Assembly: GCA_020636135.1 (NCBI GenBank)
Contig: JACJYK010000001.1
Span: 1,784,501-1,848,500, forward strand
Direction: 5' to 3'
Length of the DNA: 64,000 nt
DNA from: Lewinellaceae bacterium
Lineage (GTDB): Bacteria; Bacteroidota; Bacteroidia; Chitinophagales; Saprospiraceae
A program made the position numbers and the translations under genes. Below, piece by piece: positions 18,801 to 27,545 of this stretch. The notes beneath the pieces were generated by a model. The model did not search any database and was not told where the DNA came from. It saw nothing but the letters and a program-made list of their open reading frames with translations. Within the stretch, counting starts at the first letter, position 1, and each line of letters begins with the position of its first letter.

Positions 18801-18951
18801 ATTCCTGCATCGATAGACCATAGAGCCCTTTGTCGTAAAGCTCCTTACCCTTTTTAAAATGTTGGTAATCTTCGGTATAGACGCGTGATTTCTGGGACCA
18901 GCCCGGGATGGCCAGACACACCAGGGCCAGCCATACGGTGATATACTTCAT
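15829..18951 (-). CDS. Large periplasmic tetratricopeptide-repeat protein
   Basis: About 1040 residues made almost entirely of TPR helices. The start at 18951 (MKYITVWLALVCLAIPGWSQ) gives a proper signal peptide; seven codons of upstream frame would mask it. Repeats run the whole length, with clear units such as KEAL/ALPHLEYY, AIESFKNITG, ALKNYNAAIQNH, ALADYEVVIKRG and ALEGFNQAIKLN, and many are of the YbgF/BamD tandem type. Such proteins act as scaffolds for envelope complexes. It is followed after one base by the outer-membrane barrel gene, so the two products probably work together. It ends in a lysine-rich helix. No enzymatic motif is visible. Confidence 0.85.
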   Translation of the reverse strand: MKYITVWLALVCLAIPGWSQKSRVYTEDYQHFKKGKELYDKGLYGLSMQEFQKMLDELPPVQTTESVVIKTEAELYLAQAAVRMDLPEGEKLILEFIRKYQPDPVADQAMYEIANYYFDAKKYDEAITFYSMLNSSSISGDKRSEVRFKEGYSLFINRDFAEAAKRFDQIKDLKNDYYYPTHYYLGMCQFFQGQYQPAIANFEISAQSPIYKSLVPYYICQIRFAEKDYPGVIQYGEQALQSPANQKYAAEIHQMVGQAYFEQKQYDLALPHLEYYDSKRRSMRPEDFYQLGYTQYVNEKYSSAIESFKNITGIQSDLGQNASFYLADCYLKTGDKKSARSSFYEASQLDFDPAMQEDALYNYARLSAELNYDREAIQALTSFPKNSKYYLEAQSIMTDVFLRTRDYDRAIAIIEQLPEKTPQIREAYQQVTFLRGLQLLGEDRLFEAQEMFEKSLANPIDVSIQAQCLYWEAEIAYRQNDFSKSDLQLNKYFTVAKSTGNLPPEASPAIAYYLQGYNAFKRNAYNQALGSFEKSISGIKQDQVRYDQDQDYLATRVLSDAMMRSGDCYFKQNQYSSALKNYNAAIQNHHAGYQYAMFQKAIIQGLTNDQKGKIGTLRELIDKNSGSEYTDDALLELGSTYQENGMLEQAKSPLQTLVKDYANKSNLVNEGLLKLGLIFYNENNYNVALNYYKDVFNHNPSPKESQEALAAIEEIYVEDLGKPDEYFAFLEKVPGYKVDNYTRDSINFRAADLNYENGQYQKAIDGYTSYLSKYPKGAYALQAYYRRAESYSLLKKYSEALADYEVVIKRGASDYYENALYKAALIAYNNEQSFQKALDYYNQLEQVTSAEERKLEAQVGALQCAYRLNRPNDVYRLGDQVVQNPRTSQTQRATAYFFMGKVAFDQNNYDKALEGFNQAIKLNDNVQAAESRYLVAQIYFNKNEYDLSSTLAEQGIKDNSAYPTWTAKCGILLADVKTIKKEYHIAEAILQQIIDNYPDLPEIIQEANDKLKKVKALRAANNRIDTGVKKNTLEIEGQNN

Positions 18952-19052
18952 ACGAATTTGGTTCTCAATCATTAACTGTCCTGAGGACGTCCCACATTGT
19001 TATCTGGTTTCACATTTAGGAAAAGATTAACATGCAGCAGTCCAAACTAGCA

Positions 19053-19060
19053 CAAAGTTA
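19053..19060 (-). promoter_or_regulatory. Putative Bacteroidota -7 element for the TPR/barrel operon
   Basis: The minus strand reads TAACTTTG, matching TAnnTTTG, about 100 bases upstream of the TPR start codon. The -33 TTG is not seen at normal spacing. The 235-base spacer holding it is AT-rich and otherwise featureless. Confidence 0.4.
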
Positions 19061-19186
19061 ATAACATATAAATTATAAAAAAGTGTAATCTCTTCGTTGT
19101 CCTAACAAATTGGTAATAGAACGAAGGATGGGGCAGATATATTCTTATTGTTAATAAATGATGGCTTCAGGACCTTACAGGCGAGG

Positions 19187-20428
19187 TTAACGTTCGAAAG
19201 CATCAAAGGTTTTCTCAATAATGGAGCAACAGTGATCCATTTGATCTTCATTGATAATCAAAGGCGGTGCAAAACGGATGATGTTACCCTGAGTCGGCTT
19301 GGCCAACAGTCCATTTTCTGCCATTTTCAGACAGATGTTCCAGGCGCGGCTGCTCTTGGGATCTTCGTTGATTACGATCGCATTAAGTAATCCTTTCCCG
19401 CGAACCGTATTGATCAGGTCACTTCGTTCTGCCAGGTGAAGCATGCGGTGACGGAAATAATCACCCATCTGTGCAGCGTTTTCTGCCAGCTTCTCATCCT
19501 CCACCACCTTCAACGCTTCAACAGCAACGGCCGCAGCAAGAGGGTTCCCACCAAAAGTGGACCCATGCTGTCCGGGTTTCAGATTGAGCATAATGGCATC
19601 GTCGGCAAGGACGGCAGATACCGGAAGTACGCCTCCGGACAAGGCCTTCCCAAGAATCAGTATATCCGGACGCAGGTTGTAGTGTTGTGTACACAGTAAT
19701 TTGCCGGTACGCGCTATCCCGGTCTGAACCTCATCCGCTGCAAAAAGTACATGATGTGCTTTGCACTGCTGAGCTACAAAAGGCAGGTAGTCATCATCGG
19801 GAACAACAACGCCGGCTTCTCCCTGTATCGGTTCGATCAGTACCGCTGCAACGGTTTCATCTTCAAGCGCTGCAGTAAGGGCTTCTTTATCATTAAACGG
19901 AATAACCACATAGCCGGGGATGAAGGGTCCAAATCCTCCCGTTGCCCCAGGGTCGGTAGAAGCGGAGATAGCTCCTAACGTACGGCCATGGAAGTTTTTG
20001 GCAGCGAAAACAATTTTTGCCTCGTTCGATGGAATTCCTTTCACCAGATAACCCCACTTACGAATCAGTTTAATGGCGGTTTCAACGGCCTCCACACCGG
20101 TATTCATCGGCAGTACTTTATCGTATCCAAAGTACCGGGTTATGAATTCTTCGAATGGGCCCAGCCGGTCGTTGTAAAAAGCTCTGGAAGTCAGGGTAAG
20201 TTGTTCGGCCTGATCGATCAGCGCCTGAATGATCCGGGGATGGCAGTGTCCCTGGTTTACCGCTGAATATGCGGATAAAAAATCATAGTAGCGTTTACCT
20301 TCAACATCCCAGACGTAAGTACCCTGACCTTTGGCCAGTACGACCGGAAGTGGATGATAATTATGGGCTCCGTAGCGTTCCTCCATCTGCATCAATTGCA
20401 GGGAAGAGTATTGATTTACCTCGATCAT
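19187..20428 (-). CDS. rocD: Ornithine--oxo-acid aminotransferase
   Basis: Class III PLP aminotransferase of 413 residues. It moves the delta-amino group of ornithine to 2-oxoglutarate, giving glutamate semialdehyde/P5C and glutamate. Seen in the protein are YGAHNYHPLPVVLAKGQG at the N-terminus, MNTGVEAVETAIKL (cofactor phosphate region, OAT-specific), AADEVQTGIARTGK (aspartate to pyridine N), and ILGKALSGGVLPVSA with the Schiff-base lysine. These match ornithine aminotransferases rather than GABA or acetylornithine enzymes. Its product feeds the P5C dehydrogenase encoded at 9131-10762. It is a single-gene unit, 97 bases upstream of coaE on the same strand order. Confidence 0.94.
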   Translation of the reverse strand: MIEVNQYSSLQLMQMEERYGAHNYHPLPVVLAKGQGTYVWDVEGKRYYDFLSAYSAVNQGHCHPRIIQALIDQAEQLTLTSRAFYNDRLGPFEEFITRYFGYDKVLPMNTGVEAVETAIKLIRKWGYLVKGIPSNEAKIVFAAKNFHGRTLGAISASTDPGATGGFGPFIPGYVVIPFNDKEALTAALEDETVAAVLIEPIQGEAGVVVPDDDYLPFVAQQCKAHHVLFAADEVQTGIARTGKLLCTQHYNLRPDILILGKALSGGVLPVSAVLADDAIMLNLKPGQHGSTFGGNPLAAAVAVEALKVVEDEKLAENAAQMGDYFRHRMLHLAERSDLINTVRGKGLLNAIVINEDPKSSRAWNICLKMAENGLLAKPTQGNIIRFAPPLIINEDQMDHCCSIIEKTFDAFER

Positions 20429-20525
20429 TGGACGATTCGTATTTCGGTATAAAGGTACTACTTTCTTACGTGGTCTAAGGGGGTGATGGGGTTTAATTTC
20501 TGCTGTCCGACGTACTCCTATACAG

Positions 20526-21119
20526 CTAGCTCAGCGGCAAGGAAGCTCTTAGGAGGTATTGGTGGATGCACCAGACCTGCGGGATGAGGGTCCGGTTACT
20601 GTTGATGACCAGGAAGTCGGCAAAAAGGGTCTGTGCGCCCGGATTTTGGCGAAGCATACGGGATTTCACCTGTCTGCTCGAGAGATGATCCCTCTCCACA
20701 ACACGGTCAATGCAAACCTGTCTTGGGGCGTAGACACTGATGATCTTATCGACAACAAGCGGGCGGTGTGAATCTTTCACCAGGGCAGATTCGTAGATGG
20801 CATAGGGTGACGATTGCTTGTCAAACCATGCTTTCAGATCGCGATAAACCGCAGGGTGAACAACACCATTAACTGCCTGAACCAGGTCAGGGTCAGCATA
20901 CATTTTAGCTGCCATTTCCCGCCGTAACAAATTCCCCTGATCGTCGAAGATGGATTGGCCCAGGAGCTGGACCAGGGAAGATTGTAATTCCGCATCTGTC
21001 TGCATCAATCGTTTCGCTTCATCGTCCGCAAAATAGATGGGAATGCCACACAGGGAAAACAGCCGAGCTACGGTTGATTTTCCGCTGCCAATACCCCCGG
21101 TCAGTGCAACTCGAATCAT
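20526..21119 (-). CDS. coaE: Dephospho-CoA kinase
   Basis: Last enzyme of coenzyme A synthesis, phosphorylating the 3'-OH of dephospho-CoA with ATP. The start at 21119 (MIRVALTGGIGSGKST) places the P-loop at the N-terminus as in the family and gives 197 residues; the frame is open for nine more codons, but these lack similarity. Other features are the DDEAKRLM and HPAVYRDLKAW substrate-region motifs and the lid region RVVERDHLSSRQVKSRM. It is divergent from the PKD giant gene. Confidence 0.93.
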   Translation of the reverse strand: MIRVALTGGIGSGKSTVARLFSLCGIPIYFADDEAKRLMQTDAELQSSLVQLLGQSIFDDQGNLLRREMAAKMYADPDLVQAVNGVVHPAVYRDLKAWFDKQSSPYAIYESALVKDSHRPLVVDKIISVYAPRQVCIDRVVERDHLSSRQVKSRMLRQNPGAQTLFADFLVINSNRTLIPQVWCIHQYLLRASLPLS

Positions 21120-21202
21120 TTGGAAATGTGTTATGCCGGATACCATCCGGAGCTTTTTAACGTTCTTAGACTATGTATGCCAGTTATTAATAATACTTGG
21201 CG

Positions 21203-21210
21203 TAGTTTTG
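21203..21210 (+). promoter_or_regulatory. Putative Bacteroidota -7 element for the PKD protein gene
   Basis: TAGTTTTG matches TAnnTTTG, 66 bases upstream of the start at 21277. No -33 TTG is seen at standard spacing. A 6-base inverted repeat (CCGGAT, 21136-21150) lies farther upstream, nearer coaE. Confidence 0.4.
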
Positions 21211-21276
21211 GCTCCTTTATGCACGCACCCTGAACATATGCCAACGTATTAGGAAGAATTATTCAGGCTGGTATTG

Positions 21277-24200
21277 ATGGTAAAGTTACGTAGTATTCCC
21301 TTATTGGCATTTTTGTTTGTTTCCTGGAGCATGGTTGCCCAGGTCACAGCCGATTTTAGTGCCAACGTACGTAGCGGGTGCCTTTTTCTTCAATCCGCCT
21401 TCGAAGACTTATCGACCAGTTCTGCCGGTAAAATTGTCAGCTGGGAATGGCAAATCGGCAATTCCACGGTTAGCGTACAAAATCCCTCACGAATTTTTGG
21501 GCAGCCGGGCAGATACCGGGTTTGTCTGACCGTGACCGACGATAAAGGCAATTCCGACACCAAATGCGTAGACGATTTCATTATCGTTTATGAGGGGATT
21601 ACACCCGCCTTCACCATTAGTGATTCGCTCATCTGTAAAGGAGACCGGATAACCATCACGGACGGCAGCTTTTCACCGAATGGCGCTATTGTGGAATGGG
21701 TGTGGGAACTGGCAGGGGATATCGGAAGTGCCAGGGAAACCACTTCTCAGAATTATGTCAACCAATACAATGTCCCGGGTACCTTCGACCTGGCCCTGAC
21801 GATAAAAGACGACAAAGGATGTACGGAGTCCTATAACCTCAAAAAAGGAGTTAAGGTGATCGGATCTGCCCAGGTCCAGGTAAAACCGGCTGTTGCGGTA
21901 TTTTGCACCGTGCCTCATACGACTACCTTTGCTTTGACCAAATTTGATAGCACCGCTTCCTATTACTGGGATTTTGATAATGGGCAGTCTTACCAGGGAA
22001 TTACACCCCCGGCTATAACTTTTTCCGAAGCGAGATCTTACAATATCAGGATCGCCGCTTCGAATACCATCGGATGCTCGGATACTACCGAATTTAAGAG
22101 TCTGGTTCATCCGGAACACATTGTTAAAGTGCAGGCATCGGATACTCAGGGTTGTGCTCCCTATACCGTTCATTTTACCGACCGGTCTGAGTTACTGGCT
22201 GATAGTTTGTACTGGGATTTTGGGGATGGGATGACGACAAACCATCCCAATGTGGATCATATATTTTTGCAGGGAGGAGAATATCATGTGAAATTGTACC
22301 GCCGGGTGAACGGATGCTGGTTGCCCAATGAAAAAGACCTGGTGATCCATGTCCGGAACCAGCCATCAGCACAATTTACGCTCGATGAGACTAAAGGGTG
22401 TGCCTTTCCATTTGTTATCCGGCCAAAAAATACCTCATCTGCCGGCCTTGATTATACCTGGTTGATCAACGATACTGCAGTGGCTACGGATTTCAGCCCT
22501 ATTCTCACGCTGGATCATGCTAAAACCTTTGACCTGAAACTTATTGTTCAGGATTCTTTCGGATGTAGGGATACCGCAATAGCCGGTCCGATAGAACTCT
22601 ATGACTGGCATGCTGCCGTGTCAGACAGCATCATCGGATGCGCACCCATAGCAGCGCATCTGGAAGATTTGACCCAGGGCCTGGACCCCGCAGTAAAGTG
22701 GAAATGGGAAATTACCGGCGATACATCATTTACCAGGACTTCCCGCACTGTAGACTGGAATGTCCGTCATGATGGGACATACGACATCAAATTGGTCGTG
22801 GAAAACAGCATTGGCTGCATTGACTCCATTTTCCTTCCTGGGTATGTACGTGGAGGCACTTTACCCAATGTAGATTTCCTCATCACACCGGATACCATTT
22901 GTGTGGGAGATACGGTCTTCATCAAAGATCTTTCAGATACGCGGGTTAACGGATGGTTGTGGACCTTTTCTGACGGCCAGGAATCAGAAAATCAGAACCC
23001 GGTAATCGTATTCAAGGATCCGGGTAATATGGGAGTCACCTTAAGCGCAAGCTATAATGGTTGCGTCAATTCACGGGCAAAACCCAAAGGTGTTGTGGTG
23101 CAGGACCCAAAAGCAGATTTTGCCTTCCGTTTCGATTGTGGAGATGGACAGATCCATTTTATAAATAAGTCTATAGGATACGACTCTGTTTTCTGGGATT
23201 TTGGGATTCCGAATCGCATCGACGATACGTCATCAGCGGTCAATCCAGTTGTCCTGTTTCCCAGTGGTAAGACCTACTACGTGGAACTCCAGGTTTTCAA
23301 CGACCGCTCTACGTGTTCTGATCACAAGCGGATTCCGATCTATGTAGGTGATCCATTGGTCCGGTTCGATATGCCGAGGGACAGCGGTTGTGTTCCCTAC
23401 AATCTGATCATCCGCAACCAGAGCACGGACCTAAAAGAAATTGTTGTTGAGGCAGATGGTGCCGGTAATGTGGATGTCAACCCCAACCGGATTTTGGTCC
23501 CTTACCGGAAACCAGGCATATTTCCACCCGTCAAAGCCTTTATCCAGGACCGGAATGGTTGCCGGGATACCCTGGTATTGTCAGATAGTATCAGGATCAA
23601 TCAGGTCCAGGCGAAACTTCAGATTGATCAAACCGAGATCTGTCTTCAGGATACCTTCAGGTTTCAGGACGAGAGCAACTCCTATTCTTCGTTGATCACT
23701 TCCAGACGATGGTGGATCGATCAGGTCCAAACGCCCGGTATTGATTCCGCGTGGGTACCACAAGTGGCAGGTCCACATACATTATCTCTCGCCACGGAAG
23801 ATGCCTGGGGCTGCATGGATTCGGTCAGTGTTGTTCTTCAGGTTAATCAGGTTCAGGGATCTTTTATTCTGGATACCTTGTCCTGTTCGGCAAGAGCTGT
23901 CGACTTCCAGGCATCGACCATGGTCAATCCTGTCACGGTGACGTGGGATTTGGGTAATGGAGAGACCCGGACCGATCCTTCTTTTTCTTATGCCTATCCG
24001 GATTCAGGAACTTATGTGGTGCGCCTTCATCTGGAAGATACCATCGGATGTGCCGGGGAATATCTGGATACAATACGCATTGAACATCCGGTGGCTTCCT
24101 TTGTACTGGATACCAATTATTACTATTGCCCTCCATATGAAATGCAACTGTACAATTATTCAGGCGGGGCCACGGAATATACCTGGTCCTTTGGCGATAA

Positions 24201-26793
24201 GACCAGTGACTCCAAAGCATTTGAGCCCAAGCATATCTACACCAAACCGGGCAATTATTCCATCAGCCTCATTGCCGATCTTATTCCGGGATGCAGCGAT
24301 ACCATGGAACTCACCAATGCCTTAACCGTGGGCGGACCTACCGGGTCGGCACATACAACCATTGATTCTACCTGTGCCCCAACCCATGTGCGGTTTGATC
24401 TGCAATTGGATGATCAGTATGATGTATTCTGGGATGTAGGGGTGGGAACGATCGATTCAACAAGTGGGGTACGTGATTCCTTTACGATTGACTACACGTA
24501 CATGAACGCCGGTATTTATACACCGTCCGTGTTGATCCGTGATACGTTTGGTTGCTTGCTGCCCTTTGTTACCAAACCTATTCCGGTGAATGAGTTGTCC
24601 ATCGACATCGAAATTCCGGTCGTTGATTTTTGCGATTCCCTTAATCCGGTCGTCAAGTTATTTAACCTGAGCTATTCGAATCACCAGATCAAAGATTTCC
24701 GCTGGGAACTGATCCATCCGGATACCACCATCGTAACGAATGCATTTGAAGCATCTTTTTATCTGGGCAAGGTGGGACGGTACGATGTGCAGGTCACCGC
24801 AGAAGATGGATTCTGCAGGGATACCCTATTTCTGCCGGGGTACCTCAAAGTAGGACCAAAACCGGTCAATCACTGGCTGTTGCCGGATACGGTGGCTTGT
24901 GCGCCTTATGATCTGCAGGTTCTGAATCAAACAGTCCTGCCTGAAGGATTTATAGATAGTACATTATGGATCTTAAACGGGGATACTATCAGTTACCGGC
25001 GCAACCTGAATCAGCAATTACCTTTTGGTCAGTATGATCTGCAAATGGTGAATGTTTCGAATGCCGGATGCCGGGATACCATTGCAGGATCGATCCTGCT
25101 CAAGGAATCTGCAGAAGTTCAACTTGCCAATGAGATTCATTTATGTTACCGGGACTCGATTCTGTTGCAGGATACATTATGGGATCCGCTGAACCAGTAC
25201 GTCTGGCAATTGCCGGATGGCACCCAATGTCTGGATTGTGACAGCATCTGGTATGCCCCATCCGTGGACGGGCCGGTTTTCCTCCAGGTCACCAATCCGA
25301 ATGATTGCGTGACAAGGGATAGTGTTTTGGTTTATTTTGGTAAGGATTCCATTCCGCTGTTCAGCATTCAGGGTGATACGGTTATTTGTCCGGATGAAAT
25401 CACACAGTTGACCTTGTCCAGGGTTTACCCGGATCATCACATCCAATGGGATAGCCTTGCCGCTGGGCTTAATTGTTATGTCGATTGTTTCAATCCGGTT
25501 CTTGCACCGGCAGTAAGTAATTGGTATTCGGTGCAGGTCACTTCAGATTTCGGATGTACAGCTAAAGATAGCATTCACGTAACTGTTTTACCCAGAACGT
25601 CCGGAATCCTGGGGCCGGATTTGCAGATATGCCAGGGTGACACGGTCACTCTTCATGTGCTGAAAGGACAGTCACCGTACTGGCATATCAGCGATCAGTT
25701 ATCCTGTTCCTATTGTTACGATCCCGTTGCCATGCCGGACAGTACCCGCACTTACATTGCCGGTATCACGGACAGCCTGGGATGCAATGCATTGGATACC
25801 ATTGTCGTTCAGGTTTTACGGCTTGACGCCCTGGAGGTAACTCCGGACACGGTGATATGTAAAGGGGCGCAAGTGACCCTGGCTGGCACCGGACCATTTC
25901 CAGTGATCTGGATACCCGGGCCTGATGTGGTGGGGCAGGGGAATGGCACCCTTACCGTAGCACCGGTGCAAAATAGCTTTTATCACTACAGCATATCTAC
26001 CGGATCCTGTACCTTGTCGGATTCCGTCCAGGTTCAGGTAGCAGACCGGGTTCCTATTTCGCTGGAAGGAGATACCGTGTGTGCCGGTGACACCGCTGTA
26101 GTCCATATAATTGGCAATACAGACAACATCGTCTGGCCGGGTTTTGTGCATGATCTTGGTGACGGCTATGGTTGGTTTGTAGCCACGCACGATACGGACA
26201 TACCGGTGACCGGTCAGGTGACGGGATGTCTTGACTCCACGGTGCTTGCTCAGGTGCTGGTCAATGATTTGCCTGATCCCGGATATCCGGAGGCGGTTCT
26301 GTGGTTGCAGGATGCGGTTCCTTTACCTCCGTTGGTTGTTGAGCCCTACTGGAGTTATCAATGGAGCCCACCGGAAGGCTTGTCTTGTCTCGACTGTGCA
26401 TCTCCTTTGGCCAATCCTGGGGGAGAACGTATCTATACGGTAACAGTTACCGATAATCTCAACGGGTGTGTGAATACCATAAATATCCGGGTCGGTGAAG
26501 TGACATCCTGCGGCGAGAACCTGGTCGATGTGCCTAATGCGTTTTCTCCCAATGGAGATGGTAATAACGATGTGTTGTATTTGTACACGGAATTACCGAC
26601 CATCAATTCATTTGAGATTTTTAATCGTTGGGGAAGTCGTCTTTTTGCTACTGCTGATAAATTTACAGGTTGGGACGGAAGATTGGGTGGCAATCTGCAG
26701 CCTTCCGGTGTTTATGCTTTCCGGGTAACGTACTTTTGTCCTGCTTTACAACGAGAGGTAACGGTGGTTGGCGATGTGACCCTGATCCGGTAG
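21277..26793 (+). CDS. Giant PKD-repeat surface protein with T9SS type B (gliding-associated) sorting domain
   Basis: Secreted protein of 1838 residues. The ATG at 21277 is preferred over the TTG one codon before. Signal peptide residues 1-22 (cleavage near MVAQ). The body is a string of PKD-like Ig domains, each with a YYWDFDNG/WDFGDG core and a closing Y.V.L/I..D..GC strand; at least eight are recognisable and later ones (residues 1300-1740) are degenerate. Aspartate-rich turns and the repeated GC.DT motif suggest calcium and disulfide stabilisation. The C-terminus, VPNAFSPNGDGNND to VTLIR, is the gliding motility-associated (type B) domain that directs T9SS export. The likely role is adhesion or gliding. 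It uses a different sorting class from the three giants at 41100-61456. Confidence 0.92.
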   Translation: MVKLRSIPLLAFLFVSWSMVAQVTADFSANVRSGCLFLQSAFEDLSTSSAGKIVSWEWQIGNSTVSVQNPSRIFGQPGRYRVCLTVTDDKGNSDTKCVDDFIIVYEGITPAFTISDSLICKGDRITITDGSFSPNGAIVEWVWELAGDIGSARETTSQNYVNQYNVPGTFDLALTIKDDKGCTESYNLKKGVKVIGSAQVQVKPAVAVFCTVPHTTTFALTKFDSTASYYWDFDNGQSYQGITPPAITFSEARSYNIRIAASNTIGCSDTTEFKSLVHPEHIVKVQASDTQGCAPYTVHFTDRSELLADSLYWDFGDGMTTNHPNVDHIFLQGGEYHVKLYRRVNGCWLPNEKDLVIHVRNQPSAQFTLDETKGCAFPFVIRPKNTSSAGLDYTWLINDTAVATDFSPILTLDHAKTFDLKLIVQDSFGCRDTAIAGPIELYDWHAAVSDSIIGCAPIAAHLEDLTQGLDPAVKWKWEITGDTSFTRTSRTVDWNVRHDGTYDIKLVVENSIGCIDSIFLPGYVRGGTLPNVDFLITPDTICVGDTVFIKDLSDTRVNGWLWTFSDGQESENQNPVIVFKDPGNMGVTLSASYNGCVNSRAKPKGVVVQDPKADFAFRFDCGDGQIHFINKSIGYDSVFWDFGIPNRIDDTSSAVNPVVLFPSGKTYYVELQVFNDRSTCSDHKRIPIYVGDPLVRFDMPRDSGCVPYNLIIRNQSTDLKEIVVEADGAGNVDVNPNRILVPYRKPGIFPPVKAFIQDRNGCRDTLVLSDSIRINQVQAKLQIDQTEICLQDTFRFQDESNSYSSLITSRRWWIDQVQTPGIDSAWVPQVAGPHTLSLATEDAWGCMDSVSVVLQVNQVQGSFILDTLSCSARAVDFQASTMVNPVTVTWDLGNGETRTDPSFSYAYPDSGTYVVRLHLEDTIGCAGEYLDTIRIEHPVASFVLDTNYYYCPPYEMQLYNYSGGATEYTWSFGDKTSDSKAFEPKHIYTKPGNYSISLIADLIPGCSDTMELTNALTVGGPTGSAHTTIDSTCAPTHVRFDLQLDDQYDVFWDVGVGTIDSTSGVRDSFTIDYTYMNAGIYTPSVLIRDTFGCLLPFVTKPIPVNELSIDIEIPVVDFCDSLNPVVKLFNLSYSNHQIKDFRWELIHPDTTIVTNAFEASFYLGKVGRYDVQVTAEDGFCRDTLFLPGYLKVGPKPVNHWLLPDTVACAPYDLQVLNQTVLPEGFIDSTLWILNGDTISYRRNLNQQLPFGQYDLQMVNVSNAGCRDTIAGSILLKESAEVQLANEIHLCYRDSILLQDTLWDPLNQYVWQLPDGTQCLDCDSIWYAPSVDGPVFLQVTNPNDCVTRDSVLVYFGKDSIPLFSIQGDTVICPDEITQLTLSRVYPDHHIQWDSLAAGLNCYVDCFNPVLAPAVSNWYSVQVTSDFGCTAKDSIHVTVLPRTSGILGPDLQICQGDTVTLHVLKGQSPYWHISDQLSCSYCYDPVAMPDSTRTYIAGITDSLGCNALDTIVVQVLRLDALEVTPDTVICKGAQVTLAGTGPFPVIWIPGPDVVGQGNGTLTVAPVQNSFYHYSISTGSCTLSDSVQVQVADRVPISLEGDTVCAGDTAVVHIIGNTDNIVWPGFVHDLGDGYGWFVATHDTDIPVTGQVTGCLDSTVLAQVLVNDLPDPGYPEAVLWLQDAVPLPPLVVEPYWSYQWSPPEGLSCLDCASPLANPGGERIYTVTVTDNLNGCVNTINIRVGEVTSCGENLVDVPNAFSPNGDGNNDVLYLYTELPTINSFEIFNRWGSRLFATADKFTGWDGRLGGNLQPSGVYAFRVTYFCPALQREVTVVGDVTLIR

Positions 26794-26835
26794 CGTTTTA
26801 TCCAGGTTCGACTGGGGGAGTTCTCGCACATCTCT

Positions 26836-27525
26836 TTATTTACCTTCATCCTTATCAGCGGAAGCCAGGAAGATCCCTTTTTCAACGAGTTTCTGATCCA
26901 TATCCTCTGCCATTCCGTCAAATCCGGCCAAATGACTTTTCATCTGGTGAATACGCTTGTCTGCTTCTGCCAGTGGTAATTCAAATTCAATGAGGCCCCG
27001 ATCGGTATATTTTTCAGCAAGGGTTGAGGCATGGATTCTTGCGAGGGACTGCATGATTTCTCCGGATACAGCATACGGAAACTGGATTTGAAACGGAGTC
27101 ATAACGATCCGGGTAACAATCTCAGCCTGCGTAAGAGCATCTTGTGCAGCCGTTTTGTAGGCTTGAATAAGTCCGGAAGCCCCGAGTTTGGTGCCGCCAA
27201 AATAACGAACGACCACGATCAGGGTATCGGTCACCTCGAAAGATAACAATTGACCCAGAATCGGCTTGCCCGCTGTTGCAGATGGTTCACCGTCATCATT
27301 AGCCCGGTACAGACTTCCATCTGTATTTATCCGGTAGGCATAGCAATAATGGCGCGCTTTGGGATGCTCTTTGCGTAACTGCTCGAGGTGATCTTTGACC
27401 TCCTCTTCGGATGATACCGGATAGGCATAGGCGATAAATTTACTGCCTTTTTCCTTGTACAGCCCCGAGGCTGGACTGCCAATGGTTTGATAAGAGCCTG
27501 GCTGCATGGACTCAAAGTTAGCCAA
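26836..27525 (-). CDS. YigZ/IMPACT family protein
   Basis: A 229-residue protein of the YigZ (UPF0029/IMPACT) family. The N-terminal domain carries the hallmark motifs KGSKFIAYAYPV, KARHYCYAYR, DDGEPSATAGKPIL and VVRYFGGTKLGASGLIQAYK. The C-terminal ferredoxin-like half (PFQIQFPYAVSGEIMQSLA onward) is the DUF1949 domain. Family members are implicated in translation control and proline peptide hydrolysis, but the biochemical role is unsettled. It starts 21 bases after the oxidase gene 27546-28694 and is probably co-transcribed with it. It converges on the PKD gene with 42 bases between stops and no visible terminator. Confidence 0.93.
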   Translation of the reverse strand: MANFESMQPGSYQTIGSPASGLYKEKGSKFIAYAYPVSSEEEVKDHLEQLRKEHPKARHYCYAYRINTDGSLYRANDDGEPSATAGKPILGQLLSFEVTDTLIVVVRYFGGTKLGASGLIQAYKTAAQDALTQAEIVTRIVMTPFQIQFPYAVSGEIMQSLARIHASTLAEKYTDRGLIEFELPLAEADKRIHQMKSHLAGFDGMAEDMDQKLVEKGIFLASADKDEGK

Positions 27526-27545
27526 TTTCCCGGTGGCTCCTCCCG

